DNA from: Noviherbaspirillum humi
Lineage (GTDB): Bacteria; Pseudomonadota; Gammaproteobacteria; Burkholderiales; Burkholderiaceae_D
Reading direction: 5' to 3'
NCBI RefSeq assembly: GCF_900188095.1
Contig: NZ_FZOT01000025.1
Coordinates: forward strand, 1-47,993
DNA: 47,993 nucleotides
Under the pieces are notes generated by a model that made no database searches, was not told where the DNA came from, and saw nothing but the letters and a program-made list of their open reading frames with translations. Below are positions 10,378-18,611 of the stretch, in pieces. Position numbers and translations under genes: made by a program. The stretch's first letter is position 1, and each line of letters opens with the position of its first letter.

Positions 10378-11559
10378 TCAGTCGCGAGCGGCGGCACGGG
10401 ATGCGCTCGACGAGCCGGCTTGCAGCGGGAAGGCATCTTCCTGGGCGACTTCGTCCTGGTCCTCCCAGGCGTCGAGCTGCTTGATCAGGTTGTGCATTTC
10501 CGATGCGGTGACGTTCCAGGAGGTGCGCGACAGCTTCTCGCGCATCATCCTGACCTTCTTGCGCTTCTCATCGCTCGACATGCCGATGACGCGTTCGCAG
10601 GCGGCGATGAAGTCCTGCGTGCCGTTGGCGATTTCCACCACGTCGCTGTGCAGGTCGACCACGTCCTTAATCGGCGTGGAGACGATGGGCAGTTCGGCCG
10701 CCATGTATTCCAGCGACTTGGTGGGGCTGATGAACTTGGTGGACTCGTTCAATGCGAACGGCATCAGGCAGACATCCCAGGCCGCGAGGAAATGCGGCAG
10801 GGCGGTATAGGGCTGCTGGCCCATGTAGTGAACGTTCGGCCGCTGCGGCAGGATGGCGGGATCGATCTTCACCACCGGCCCGACCAGCACGAGCTGCCAC
10901 TCGGGATGGGCATCTGCCAATGCGCCGACCAGATCGACATCCAGCCGCTCGTCGATCACGCCATAGAAGCCGAGGCGCGGTCGCGGCAGGTTCTGGTGCG
11001 TCGGATGGGCGATGTTGCGGTCCAGCGCCTGGCGGAAGTGGTTGACGTCGACGCTGCTCGGGAAGCAGTGCGCATTGCGGTTGCGCTGCCGCTTCGACTG
11101 ATAGAGGCTGGGGCCGCCGGCGAACACCAGGTCGGCCATGTCGAGCAGCTTGCGCTCGCGCTCCACCAGATGCGGCGGCGGGTTCTTGAAGGCGCTGAGT
11201 TCATCCATGCAATCGTAGATGACATGCTGGGCCCGGACTTCATCGAGCAGCGGCAGCGCCATAGGCGTGTAGAACCAGACGATGGGATTATCCAGTCCAT
11301 CCGCCACTTCCTGAACCATCTGGCGCAGGTAAGGCATTTGCGCATCGTGGAAGCCGAATTCCCTGACGGGGGTCAGGGGACGGTAGACCGTAAGATTGGG
11401 AAGCGGCCGGGATTCGCTCAGTTCCGGCGGGCCGTCACGGAATTCGGGTTCCTCGAAGAAAATGATCTGATAATTTTCCGCGAGTCGGGACAGAAGATGC
11501 TGGGGGCGCTGATAGACGAAGTCCCAGCGCAGGTGAGAAAAGACGATTATCGAGCGCAT
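10378..11559 (-). CDS. Glycosyltransferase, GT-B fold (GT1/GT4-like)
   Basis: 393 residues. The start ATG 11559 follows CCGGAGA. The N-terminal half begins IIVFSHLRWDFVYQRPQHLL, a strong hallmark of a family annotated as group 1 glycosyltransferases. It continues with WFYTPMALPLL and VIYDCMDELSAF. The C-terminal Rossmann half holds GFYGVIDERLDVDLV, WQLVLVGPVVKIDP, NVHYMGQQPY and the sugar-nucleotide-binding region ISPTKSLEYMAAELPIVST. It should transfer a sugar from a nucleotide donor to a glycan or lipid acceptor at the cytoplasmic face. It is followed by the glycosidase-reductase fusion gene on the same strand and probably shares its pathway. Donor and acceptor cannot be read from the sequence. 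The C-terminal end (about 25 residues) is low-complexity and Ala/Ser rich. Confidence 0.88.
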   Translation of the reverse strand: MRSIIVFSHLRWDFVYQRPQHLLSRLAENYQIIFFEEPEFRDGPPELSESRPLPNLTVYRPLTPVREFGFHDAQMPYLRQMVQEVADGLDNPIVWFYTPMALPLLDEVRAQHVIYDCMDELSAFKNPPPHLVERERKLLDMADLVFAGGPSLYQSKRQRNRNAHCFPSSVDVNHFRQALDRNIAHPTHQNLPRPRLGFYGVIDERLDVDLVGALADAHPEWQLVLVGPVVKIDPAILPQRPNVHYMGQQPYTALPHFLAAWDVCLMPFALNESTKFISPTKSLEYMAAELPIVSTPIKDVVDLHSDVVEIANGTQDFIAACERVIGMSSDEKRKKVRMMREKLSRTSWNVTASEMHNLIKQLDAWEDQDEVAQEDAFPLQAGSSSASRAAARD

Positions 11560-11976
11560 TCAATCTCCGGATCTTGGCAGGCTGTTGACTAAGTATTGAC
11601 TAACTAATAAGGATGAGAAGGCGGAAAGCCGGATTTGTTCCCACTCTTGAGACCATTCAAACGATTCGTTGCCTCCGGTCATTTCAAAACACGCCAAAGA
11701 AGAACAGCAGCAACAACGTGAGCAGTATCGAGACCACGAGAGAGCCGAAACAGCCCAGCTTGCTGGAAAAGAAGAAGAACATGGCGCGTCATGAAGGGCA
11801 GAGGCTGGTTGAAAACGAAGTCTGCCTTGTCTGCGGCAAAGGGTGGTTGCGCTTCATCACCATTGATGAGGGAACCGGTAGCAGGCGGTGCCTGCGCGAA
11901 CGCCCGGCAGGCATGCCGGCGAACTCGGCGCGGCGTCCGCGCTCTACCCGTGGGGATCAGCCAAGGAGAGGCATCG
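11560..11976. other. Intergenic stretch, about 420 bases
   Basis: No long gene is supported here. It should hold the promoter of the glycosyltransferase gene on the minus strand and of the small gene at 11977 on the plus strand. A possible very short membrane-protein gene on the minus strand (11684-11782) is listed separately. Confidence 0.4.
11684..11782 (-). CDS. Possible small membrane protein (32 residues)
   Basis: A 32-codon frame starting at ATG 11782 encodes MFFFFSSKLGCFG and then an uninterrupted hydrophobic helix (LVVSILLTLLLLFFFGVF) running to the stop. Short single-helix proteins with an LGCxG start and a leucine-rich helix are common in proteobacteria, and this composition is unlikely by chance in such GC-rich DNA. 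Against it: no Shine-Dalgarno is visible and the frame is very short. Treat it as a candidate only. Confidence 0.3.
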   Translation of the reverse strand: MFFFFSSKLGCFGSLVVSILLTLLLLFFFGVF

Positions 11977-12243
11977 ATGAAGCAAAGAGACGTGCAGGAC
12001 GGCGCGGGCATCACATGGACCTGCGTACAAGCCTTCAGCGGCGCGGAAACGCCGGCTGCGCGCGAAGCGCAGAAGCGGATGACGAACGCGGATGAAGAGG
12101 TGGCGGTGGTTTGCACGCCGAGCGGCGGCGAACAGACGGTGCGCCTGTCCTTGCCCGCCGCCTGGCGGGAGCAGATGGCGGACGATCAGCTGCTCGCCGC
12201 GATCGAGGCGCATCGCGGCGACGCGGAGGAACGCCGGGCGTGA
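11977..12243 (+). CDS. Small conserved hypothetical protein
   Basis: 88 residues. The start ATG 11977 has an excellent ribosome binding site (AAGGAGAG, about six bases upstream); longer in-frame versions extend into apparently noncoding sequence. The protein has a short charged start, then GITWTCVQAFSG, and a second block VAVVCTPSGGEQTVRLSLPAAWREQM followed by a C-terminal helix. This pattern looks like a short beta-rich cytoplasmic domain. I have the impression of similar small proteins in Burkholderiales but cannot name a family or function. It is convergent with the FkbM methyltransferase gene, with only four bases between the stops. Confidence 0.6.
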   Translation: MKQRDVQDGAGITWTCVQAFSGAETPAAREAQKRMTNADEEVAVVCTPSGGEQTVRLSLPAAWREQMADDQLLAAIEAHRGDAEERRA

Positions 12244-12247
12244 ACCG

Positions 12248-13045
12248 CTACGCCACCTTTATCTGCGCGGCGGCCGGATCGCTTTCATGGACGGCGAGCA
12301 GATTGATGCCCAGCTCGAAGACCTGGTAATCCAAGGCCTGCAGCATGCCGCGCAGGTCGGCCTCGTTCGTCTTGATCTTTTCCACCAGAAGCTGCGGCCG
12401 GCACTTCTGCAGCGTGGCCCGTCCGCCTTCCAGCGCTTCGAATTCCATGCCTTCGATGTCCAGCTTGAGGAAGTCGAGACGTTCCAGCTGCAGGTCGTCC
12501 AGCGCCAGCATCCGCACTTCCTGCGTCCTGTCATCGCCATAGTCGAGATCCTGGCCGATGAACTCGTTATGCTCCCGCCGGCGCAGCTCCACGCTGCCGA
12601 AGCTCGACGGAATGAAATAGTTGGGTTGCGGGGCGCGGATGGCGCCGGTCTGTCCGCCGATGGCGGCCCAGAAGGCGCGGGCGTTGAAGCAATTGTTGAG
12701 CGCGATGTTCCCGGCCAGCGCATAGAAGATCCGTTCCTGCGCCTCGAAGGCCAGCACCTGTCCCCAGCCGTGCATCAGCCGCGCCCATTCGAGGGTGTGC
12801 ACGCCGACATTGGCGCCGCAATCCAGCGCCACCACCCCGGCGCCGAAATGCTCCCGCCGCAGCAGCAGCAACTGCATCACCGAATTCACTTCCTCCGGAT
12901 CGAAGCAGCCGGCATTGAGCAATTGGAAGCCGACGCCATAGCCGCCTTCCGGCAGCAGCCGGTAGTCATGGCGGTTGACCAGCATGCTGCCATGGTTGGT
13001 GGAAGCGAGGACGAAGGCGGCGGGACGTCGGGGAAGGTGGTTCAT
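12248..13045 (-). CDS. FkbM family methyltransferase
   Basis: 265 residues from ATG 13045, with GGAG eight bases upstream. It has the SAM-binding fold of FkbM-type O-methyltransferases: motif I VVALDCGANVGVHTLEWARL, the acidic residue after VLAFEAQERIFYAL, NNCFNARAFWAAIGG, and the family's closing blocks LDFLKLDIEGMEFEALEGG and PQLLVEKIKTNEADL. Such enzymes methylate hydroxyls of polysaccharides, glycolipids or natural products. Its nearness to a glycosyltransferase and a sugar reductase suggests surface-glycan decoration, but it lies in a separate transcription unit. The acceptor is unknown. Confidence 0.87.
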   Translation of the reverse strand: MNHLPRRPAAFVLASTNHGSMLVNRHDYRLLPEGGYGVGFQLLNAGCFDPEEVNSVMQLLLLRREHFGAGVVALDCGANVGVHTLEWARLMHGWGQVLAFEAQERIFYALAGNIALNNCFNARAFWAAIGGQTGAIRAPQPNYFIPSSFGSVELRRREHNEFIGQDLDYGDDRTQEVRMLALDDLQLERLDFLKLDIEGMEFEALEGGRATLQKCRPQLLVEKIKTNEADLRGMLQALDYQVFELGINLLAVHESDPAAAQIKVA

Positions 13046-13205
13046 CGGTGGGCTCCGGCATGGGCTGGGTGAGGGCTAGTCCGGAAACTGTACGAGCTGG
13101 CTTGCGCGGGCGCTACCTGACTGATGTCATGCCCGATTCATGGGAGGCTGTGTCTTGCCCGGGCACGGATGAAGTGAAGAAGACTTGCCTCATGCGATCG
13201 AAGGG

Positions 13206-13241
13206 AAGGCCGGTCCGGCGGTTCTTGCCTCGACCGGCCTT
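13206..13241 (-). terminator. Hairpin downstream of the haemagglutinin-like gene
   Basis: A ten-base inverted repeat (AAGGCCGGTC / GACCGGCCTT) with a 16-base loop lies just past the stop at 13257. The T tract after it on the minus strand is weak, so it is a likely but imperfect terminator. Confidence 0.5.
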
Positions 13242-13256
13242 TCACGGCTTGACCGC

Positions 13257-14840
13257 TTAATTGCGGGTGATGAGTGCGCCGTTTGTCGTCAGGCTGCCGG
13301 TTGGGGCGACGATACCGCCGCTCCGGGCAACGAGGCTGCCGCTCGATGCGCTCAGGTCCGCCCCTGTCATGGTCGGCGCGCCATTGAAGAGGGTCAGGCT
13401 GCCGCCTGTGGTCAGGCTGCTGGTGCCGACGAGGGTGACGCCCGTGTTGGTCAGGCTGCCGCCCAGGGTGACGCTGCCGCCGGCAGGATAGCCGCTGCTC
13501 ACGGTGATCGGCCCGCCGTTCAGCGTCAGGCTACCGCCCGTGGTGGCGTAGCCGGAGCCCGAAGTGGAAAGGTTGCCGCCGACCGTCAGATTGCCGCTCT
13601 TGATGGCAGTGCCACCCGTGGTGATCGAGCCGCTTGCGACGAGACTGCCGCCAACCAAGACGCCGCCGCTCATCGCAGCACCGCTGTTATCGTAGGTCTT
13701 GCCGGCGACCGGAACAGTGATGGGAAGCAGTAACATGCCTGACGGCGTTGCCTGCAAAGCGATTGCCTTCGGAGCAGGAGCAGGAATCGGGGCCGGAGCA
13801 GGGGCCGGAGCAGGAGCCACGTTGCCGCCGCTCAGGCTCATGGCGCTGCCGCTGAAGGCAAGCTCGCGGCCTTGCGGTTGCGCCGCCTTCACCTCCGGAG
13901 CAAGTCGCACCACGCCATCCCTGATGTGCAGCGAGGCTGCCTGCACCGTACCGCTATTGCTGACGACCGCGCCGGCCAGCTTCCCGGCCGCCCGGGCGTC
14001 CATGTACACGGTGCCGCCCTCGGCGATGATCATGTGCCGGTTCTCCACCAGGCTCTTGACGGTGGCGCCGTCAACCTTGATGTCCACCAGGCCATTGCCG
14101 CTCAGGTTCAGCGCCACCTTGTCGCCGGCAGCCATCGCTACCGAACCCAGCCTGGCGGTGATCACGCCTTCGTTGCGCACGCTCGGCGCCAGCAGGCTGA
14201 CGTAGCCGCCTTCGCCTGCCATGATCGTTCCCTGGTTGACGACCTGCGCGGCGCCTGTCTTGCGCGCGAAGAGATAGCGGCCAGCCTTGAAGTCAGGGTC
14301 GGCGATGCTCATGGTGGAAGCCGCGAGGCTTCCCACGTTGACCTGGGCGGTCGGGCCGAACAGGATGCCTTGCGGATTGACGAGGAAGACCTGGCCGTTG
14401 GCTTGGAGCCGTCCGTAGATCTCGCTGGGCGCCGTGCCGGTGACGCGGTTGAGCGCGATGGCGCTGCTGTCTGGCTGATTGAAGCGCACGGCGGCATCGC
14501 GGCCGATGTCGAAGCGCTTCCATTCGATGATGGCTTTGAGTGTGGACTGGTTCACCGTCATGGAGGCGCCGCTTTGCGCCACACTGACCGCGCCGGAAAC
14601 GACACGGCCGCCGGAGGGCAGCGTCTTCGGCGCCACCTCGGCCATGGCCGAATGCATGGCGCCCATTGAAGCCAGCAGGGCGGCGCAGGCATTGACCAGC
14701 GCAAGGCGCCACGGCGACCCATGCCCGCTGTCTGCATGCCCTGCCTTTGACCGGCCGTGGCCGATGGCCCCGGCCGCAGCGCGGAGCGCGGGTTGTTGGG
14801 TGGGCGAATGAAGGTCGTTTGAATGCTGCGGATTTTCCAT
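13257..14840 (-). CDS. Filamentous-haemagglutinin-like exoprotein (TPS domain), short form
   Basis: 527 residues; the start ATG 14840 follows GAGG. An extended N-terminal region ends in a hydrophobic signal (LVNACAALLASMGAMHSAMA). From residue 70 to about 310 there is a TPS secretion domain with beta-helix hallmarks: KTLPSGGRVVSG, MTVNQSTLKAIIEWKRFDIG, NRVTGTAPSEIYGRLQANGQ, VFLVNPQGILFGPTAQVNVG and GGYVSLLAPSVRNEGVI. A proline-alanine linker (APAPAPAPIPAPAP) follows, then about 150 residues of Gly/Ser/Thr repeats (GGSLT, GGNL, TGGSL) that should extend the helix. TpsA proteins cross the outer membrane through a TpsB partner; no tpsB gene is in the window. It is much shorter than typical adhesins and ends cleanly, so it may be a small TpsA or a shortened one. 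No frameshift is evident. Confidence 0.82.
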   Translation of the reverse strand: MENPQHSNDLHSPTQQPALRAAAGAIGHGRSKAGHADSGHGSPWRLALVNACAALLASMGAMHSAMAEVAPKTLPSGGRVVSGAVSVAQSGASMTVNQSTLKAIIEWKRFDIGRDAAVRFNQPDSSAIALNRVTGTAPSEIYGRLQANGQVFLVNPQGILFGPTAQVNVGSLAASTMSIADPDFKAGRYLFARKTGAAQVVNQGTIMAGEGGYVSLLAPSVRNEGVITARLGSVAMAAGDKVALNLSGNGLVDIKVDGATVKSLVENRHMIIAEGGTVYMDARAAGKLAGAVVSNSGTVQAASLHIRDGVVRLAPEVKAAQPQGRELAFSGSAMSLSGGNVAPAPAPAPAPIPAPAPKAIALQATPSGMLLLPITVPVAGKTYDNSGAAMSGGVLVGGSLVASGSITTGGTAIKSGNLTVGGNLSTSGSGYATTGGSLTLNGGPITVSSGYPAGGSVTLGGSLTNTGVTLVGTSSLTTGGSLTLFNGAPTMTGADLSASSGSLVARSGGIVAPTGSLTTNGALITRN

Positions 14841-15099
14841 GCTGGCCTCGGGTTTGTGTCGAAGACAATTGATAAAAATTCAACTTCAGCATAGAAAAGG
14901 CGGACGGCTACCGCCATATGACAAAGGTCACGAAGCCAGCGCCTGTCGTGCCGCGCTCACGCTGTTGCGCAAGGTGTTTCCGACAATGCGTTGGCTTGCC
15001 GGCACATGATGCACAGGGATAGGCGATGCCTTGGCTGCGATGAGCGGACGGATCGACGCGTGTCTGATCGATAGCAGAAAACCGGTGCCGAAAAAGAAG
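14841..15099. other. Intergenic stretch upstream of the haemagglutinin-like gene
   Basis: About 260 bases, which must hold the promoter of the minus-strand TPS gene. An AT-rich patch near 14866-14895 is the most likely promoter site, but no clear -35/-10 pair stands out. No gene is seen. Confidence 0.35.
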
Positions 15100-15124
15100 A
15101 AGGGCGGTCGCTTGGACCGCCCTT
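15091..15124 (-). terminator. Rho-independent terminator of the gntR-bug-mmgE/prpD operon
   Basis: A perfect ten-base stem (AAGGGCGGTC / GACCGCCCTT, 15100-15124) with a five-base loop is followed on the minus strand by CTTCTTTTT. It lies about 75 bases past the MmgE/PrpD stop. Confidence 0.85.
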
Positions 15125-15197
15125 CGTCGAAATGAAGCGCTCATGGGCATCAGGGCTTCGGTGGTTCAGGCAGGCGTGGCCGCCTGCCTTGAAGCCG

Positions 15198-16571
15198 TCA
15201 AGCCGTGGCCGCCGCCACCAGTTCGGTCGCGTTCGGCAGCGATGCCAGGCGCATCGCCAGCGACCACGCCTGCTCCGACTTCGCTGCGCCGATGATGGGC
15301 GTGCTCTGGTCGACGAACTTGGCCTTGAGCTGCTCGTCGCTCATCGGATGCTCGACGCTGCCGATCGCATGCTCGACGAAGACGTGCAGCTTGCGGCCGT
15401 CGACGGTGTCGATGGTGACGTCGGCGGAAGCCTCGTCGATGCTGTCGTCGACGACGGCTTCGACCCTGGAGCGCAGCGCCACCACGTCGTCGCGGGTGAC
15501 GATCTCGTCGGCGTATTCATGCTCGCCGGCGCGGCCGAAGATGATGCCGGCGGCGCAGGAGTGGTAAACGCTGAACTTGCCCTGCAGGCCGTCGGCGGGC
15601 GTCTTCTTGCCGGTCAGTTCCAGCACCAGCGAATGCACCTTGATCGTCACCTTCGCGATGTCGGCCGGCTTCAGGTCGTACTTGTCGCGCAGCTGCACGC
15701 AGCCGTCGATGCTGGGGTGGATCACGATGCCGCAGGCGAAGGGCTTGTAGGTGTTGAGGGCGATCTCCCAGGTCTTGCCGAGGTTCTCGGTGACTTCCGA
15801 CCAGTCGGTCTTGTCGGAGAACACCTGCAGCAGGCCGCGCGGCGCTTCCAGCGCGCGCTTGGAAGCGGTGAAGCCATGCTTGGCCATCAGCGCGGCGGTC
15901 ATGCCGGCCTTGGCGGCGGCGCCGGGATGGAAGGGCTTGGTCATGGTGCCGAACTGCTCGCGCAGGCCGACCGGCTGCGAGGCGGCGATGCCGAGCGCCA
16001 TCTGGGTGCGGGCGGCGTCGAGCTTGAGCAGGCGGGCGCAGGCGGCGGCGCTGCCGAGCATGCCGGTGGAGCCGGTGATGTGCCAGCCGCGGTCGTAGTG
16101 GTTCGGGTACACCGCGTTGCCGACGCGGCAGGAGACTTCGATGCCGATCACCAGCGCGTCGAGCATCTCGCGGCCGCTGCTGCCGATGCGCTCGGCCAGC
16201 GCCAGGATGGCGGAGGCAACCGGGCCGGCCGGATGGATGATGGTCTTCAGGTGGGTGTCGTCGAAGTCGAAGGTGTGCGAGCTGATGCCGTTGATCAGCG
16301 CGGCATTGGCCATGTCCACCTTTTCCTTGCGGCCGATGAGGGAAGCTTGCGGCGCCGGCTCGAATTCGGCGATGGCGGCGACTGCCGCCTGCACGGTCTC
16401 ATGCTGGGACGGGCCGATGGCGCAGCCCAGCCAGTTGGCGAAGGTGCGGTGCGCTTCGCGCTCGACCTGGTCGTCCCAGCCGCGGGAAGGATGCTCGACG
16501 ATGAACTTGGCCAGCATCTCGGTGATGCCGGGAGCGTTGTGGTCTGCCTTGACGGTGGTATTGCGTGCCAT
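15198..16571 (-). CDS. MmgE/PrpD family dehydratase-like protein
   Basis: 457 residues, the usual length. Family blocks are FANWLGCAIGPSQHETVQAA, the active-site region NAALINGISSHTFDFDDTHL, HPAGPVASAILALAE, the glycine-rich GWHITGSTGMLGSAAA, GTMTKPFHPGAAAKAGM and the later YKPFACGIVIHPSIDGC. The family includes 2-methylcitrate dehydratase and cis-aconitate decarboxylase, and many members of unknown substrate are paired with Bug-type binding proteins in betaproteobacteria, as here. It is the last gene of a gntR-bug-mmgE/prpD unit, 100 bases after bug. The likely role is dehydration or decarboxylation of a small tricarboxylate-like acid taken up from outside; the substrate is not readable. Confidence 0.88.
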   Translation of the reverse strand: MARNTTVKADHNAPGITEMLAKFIVEHPSRGWDDQVEREAHRTFANWLGCAIGPSQHETVQAAVAAIAEFEPAPQASLIGRKEKVDMANAALINGISSHTFDFDDTHLKTIIHPAGPVASAILALAERIGSSGREMLDALVIGIEVSCRVGNAVYPNHYDRGWHITGSTGMLGSAAACARLLKLDAARTQMALGIAASQPVGLREQFGTMTKPFHPGAAAKAGMTAALMAKHGFTASKRALEAPRGLLQVFSDKTDWSEVTENLGKTWEIALNTYKPFACGIVIHPSIDGCVQLRDKYDLKPADIAKVTIKVHSLVLELTGKKTPADGLQGKFSVYHSCAAGIIFGRAGEHEYADEIVTRDDVVALRSRVEAVVDDSIDEASADVTIDTVDGRKLHVFVEHAIGSVEHPMSDEQLKAKFVDQSTPIIGAAKSEQAWSLAMRLASLPNATELVAAATA

Positions 16572-16671
16572 GTTTCTGCCTTACAGGAAATGAATGGTAG
16601 TTGAATCGGAAGTCGAAATTTCGGCCAAGCGCAGCCGCGCTGGCGGCCGCGTCATGGGTGCGGTTGCGTGA

Positions 16672-17649
16672 TCAGTCCATCTCGAGCTTGCGGGCTTTGA
16701 CCAGCGCGCTCCATTTGGCGATGTCCTTCTTCATGTAGTCGCCGAACTGCTCCGGCGTCATCGGCATGGTTTCAAGCGCCTCGCTCGACAGCTTTTCCTT
16801 CAGGTCGGGCGAGTTGATGGCCTTGTTGATCTCATCGTTCAGGCGGGTGACGATGGGCTTGGGCAGGTTGGCCGGCCCGACGATGCCATACCACTGCACG
16901 CCGTCGAAGCCCTTGTAGCCGAGCTCGTCCAGCGTCGGCACGTTGGGCAGCAGCGGATGGCGCTTGATGCCCGTCACCGCCAGCGGCTTGAGCTTGCCGG
17001 CCTTGATATGGGGCAGCGCCGCCGCCAGGCCGGGGAACATGGATTGCGTCTGGCCGCCGAGGGTATCCATGATGGCCGGGCCGATGCCGCGATACGGCAC
17101 GTGCACGATGAAGGTCTTGGTGTCTTCCTTGAACTGCTCCATGACCAGGTGGGTCAGGGTGCCGGGGCCGGCGGTGCCGTAGCTGAGCTTGCCGGGGTTG
17201 GCCTTGGCATAGGCAACGAAGTCCTTGACCGAGTTCACCGGCAACGTTGGCGTCACCACCAGCACGTTCGGCGTGCCGCCCACCATGCCGATCGGCGTGA
17301 AGCCGTTGACGGCGTCGTACGGCAGCTTGCGCACCGCCGGGTTGGTGCCGTGGGTGCCGACATAGCCGAGCATCAGGGTATAGCCGTCGGGCGCGGCGCG
17401 GGTCACCGTCTGGCCGGCGATGGCGCCGCCGCCGCCGCTCTGGTTCTCGACGATGAAGGGCTGGCCGAGGGCCTTGGCGAGCCGGTCGCCCATGGTGCGG
17501 GCCACCAGGTCGACGCCGCCGCCGGGCGCCACCGGCGCGACGATCTTCACCGGCTTGTTCGGCCAAGCGTCCTGGGCCAGAGTCCAGGCCGGCAGCAGGG
17601 CGCCGGCGCTTGCGCCGAGGAGGGTGCTAAGGATGAGTCTCCGCTTCAT
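16672..17649 (-). CDS. Bug family (TctC-like) tripartite tricarboxylate transporter substrate-binding protein
   Basis: 325 residues. ATG 17649 has AAGGAG at a good distance; a TTG five codons upstream is less likely. The signal peptide (MKRRLILSTLLGASAGALLPAWTLA) is followed by the Bug signature WPNKPVKIVAPVAPGGGVDL, which forms the first half of the ligand pocket. Further family blocks are ENQSGGGGAIAGQTVTRAAPDG, GYVGTHGTNPAVRKLPYDAV, KLSYGTAGPGTLTHL and HVPYRGIGPAIMDTLGGQ. It binds small carboxylates in the periplasm. No TctA/TctB membrane genes are adjacent, which is normal for Bug proteins in this order. Its start lies inside the 3' end of gntR (23-base overlap), so expression is tied to that regulator. 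Confidence 0.92.
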   Translation of the reverse strand: MKRRLILSTLLGASAGALLPAWTLAQDAWPNKPVKIVAPVAPGGGVDLVARTMGDRLAKALGQPFIVENQSGGGGAIAGQTVTRAAPDGYTLMLGYVGTHGTNPAVRKLPYDAVNGFTPIGMVGGTPNVLVVTPTLPVNSVKDFVAYAKANPGKLSYGTAGPGTLTHLVMEQFKEDTKTFIVHVPYRGIGPAIMDTLGGQTQSMFPGLAAALPHIKAGKLKPLAVTGIKRHPLLPNVPTLDELGYKGFDGVQWYGIVGPANLPKPIVTRLNDEINKAINSPDLKEKLSSEALETMPMTPEQFGDYMKKDIAKWSALVKARKLEMD

Positions 17650-18355
17650 TGTTGTCTCCTTCAAAGATAAGTTTGCGCAACCGCTCTCCGGCGGTTTTCA
17701 CATGCGAGGCCATCAGGGCTTCGCAGCGTTCGGGTTGGCCCTGGCGGATGGCATCGACGATGGCGTGATGCTCGCGCAGGGAGTTCAGCATGCCGACGTC
17801 GGTCGATAAATTCTTCAGCCGCGCCAGGTGCAGCTTCTGCACGGCGCCCTGGTAGACGTCGCAGATCTGCCGGTTGCCGCTGGCATGGATGATGTCCCAG
17901 TGGAAGTGCAGGTTGGCTTCGTAATACGCCATGACATCCTTGGTCTCGGCGGCGGCGTTCATCGATGCCAGGTGCCGGTCCAGCTTCGCGATGAGCGCCG
18001 CGTCCGGCATGGTCGCCGCCACGCGGCCGGCGAAGGCGTCCAGCACCGAGCGCAGTTCGTACAGGTCGGCGGTTTCCCTGGCCGACAGCTGGCGCACGAA
18101 CACGCCCGCATGCTTGCGCGATTCCACCAGCCCGGTGCTTTCCAGGTCGCGCAGCGCCTCGCGCACCGGCACCCGGGAAACGCCCAGACGGGCCGCCACC
18201 ATTGGTTCCGTGATGCGGTCGCCCGGCGCCAGTTCGCCGCGCAGGATCAGCGCCAGCACCTCGTCCCGCACCACATGGGGCAGGGAGACGTGGCGGATCT
18301 GATCCAGCAGGCTGTCTTCCGTGGCGGCTTTCGCCCAAGGCATTTTCAAGGTCAT
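17627..18355 (-). CDS. GntR family transcriptional regulator, FadR/FCD subfamily
   Basis: 242 residues from ATG 18355; the longer in-frame start at 18451 would place the operator below inside the gene. The N-terminal winged helix is VRDEVLALILRGELAPGDRI, TEPMVAARLGVSRVPVREAL, with the ESTGLVESRKHAGVFVRQLS wing. The C-terminal FCD ligand domain runs from about residue 95 (YELRSVLDAFAGRVAA, ANLHFHWDIIHASGNRQ, LREHHAIVDAIRQGQPE, MASHVKTAGERL) and contains the His and Asp residues that bind a metal and carboxylate effectors in this group. It heads the gntR-bug-mmgE/prpD operon and probably represses it until the acid substrate is present. A palindrome just upstream of its start fits autoregulation. 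Confidence 0.9.
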   Translation of the reverse strand: MTLKMPWAKAATEDSLLDQIRHVSLPHVVRDEVLALILRGELAPGDRITEPMVAARLGVSRVPVREALRDLESTGLVESRKHAGVFVRQLSARETADLYELRSVLDAFAGRVAATMPDAALIAKLDRHLASMNAAAETKDVMAYYEANLHFHWDIIHASGNRQICDVYQGAVQKLHLARLKNLSTDVGMLNSLREHHAIVDAIRQGQPERCEALMASHVKTAGERLRKLIFEGDNNEAETHP

Positions 18356-18365
18356 GACGCATCGT

Positions 18366-18378
18366 GTATATCGTATAC
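18366..18378. promoter_or_regulatory. Likely GntR/FCD operator
   Basis: Inverted repeat GTATA-TCG-TATAC (5-3-5), 11 bases upstream of the gntR start codon. FCD-type GntR regulators bind short palindromes with TAT/ATA half sites, often in their own promoter. It stands out as AT-rich in a GC-rich setting. Assignment to this regulator is inferred from position. Confidence 0.6.
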
Positions 18379-18611
18379 GGTATCCATTCTCTGGGCAGGC
18401 AGGCGTTCTGTCAAGCCTCTCGCCCTTGCCGGCAAGCCGCTTTCCCGTCATTCGCCAAGCCGGACGAAAAGCCGTTTCAACGCGTTAATAAAAATGAATC
18501 ATACGAAGCGGGCGCAGTCGAAACGGCAAGGGCTTGTGTCGTAGACACCCAGGCAGTCATGCCAGCGGTTTCATCGTCACGAGCATGGCAGAAACGTTTC
18601 AGAGAAAAACA

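Noticed and set aside
11613-12095. Plus-strand 160-codon frame containing a CLVCGKGW segment
   Set aside because: It overlaps the better-supported small gene at 11977 in another frame, lacks a ribosome binding site and becomes Arg-rich, as expected for noncoding GC-rich sequence.
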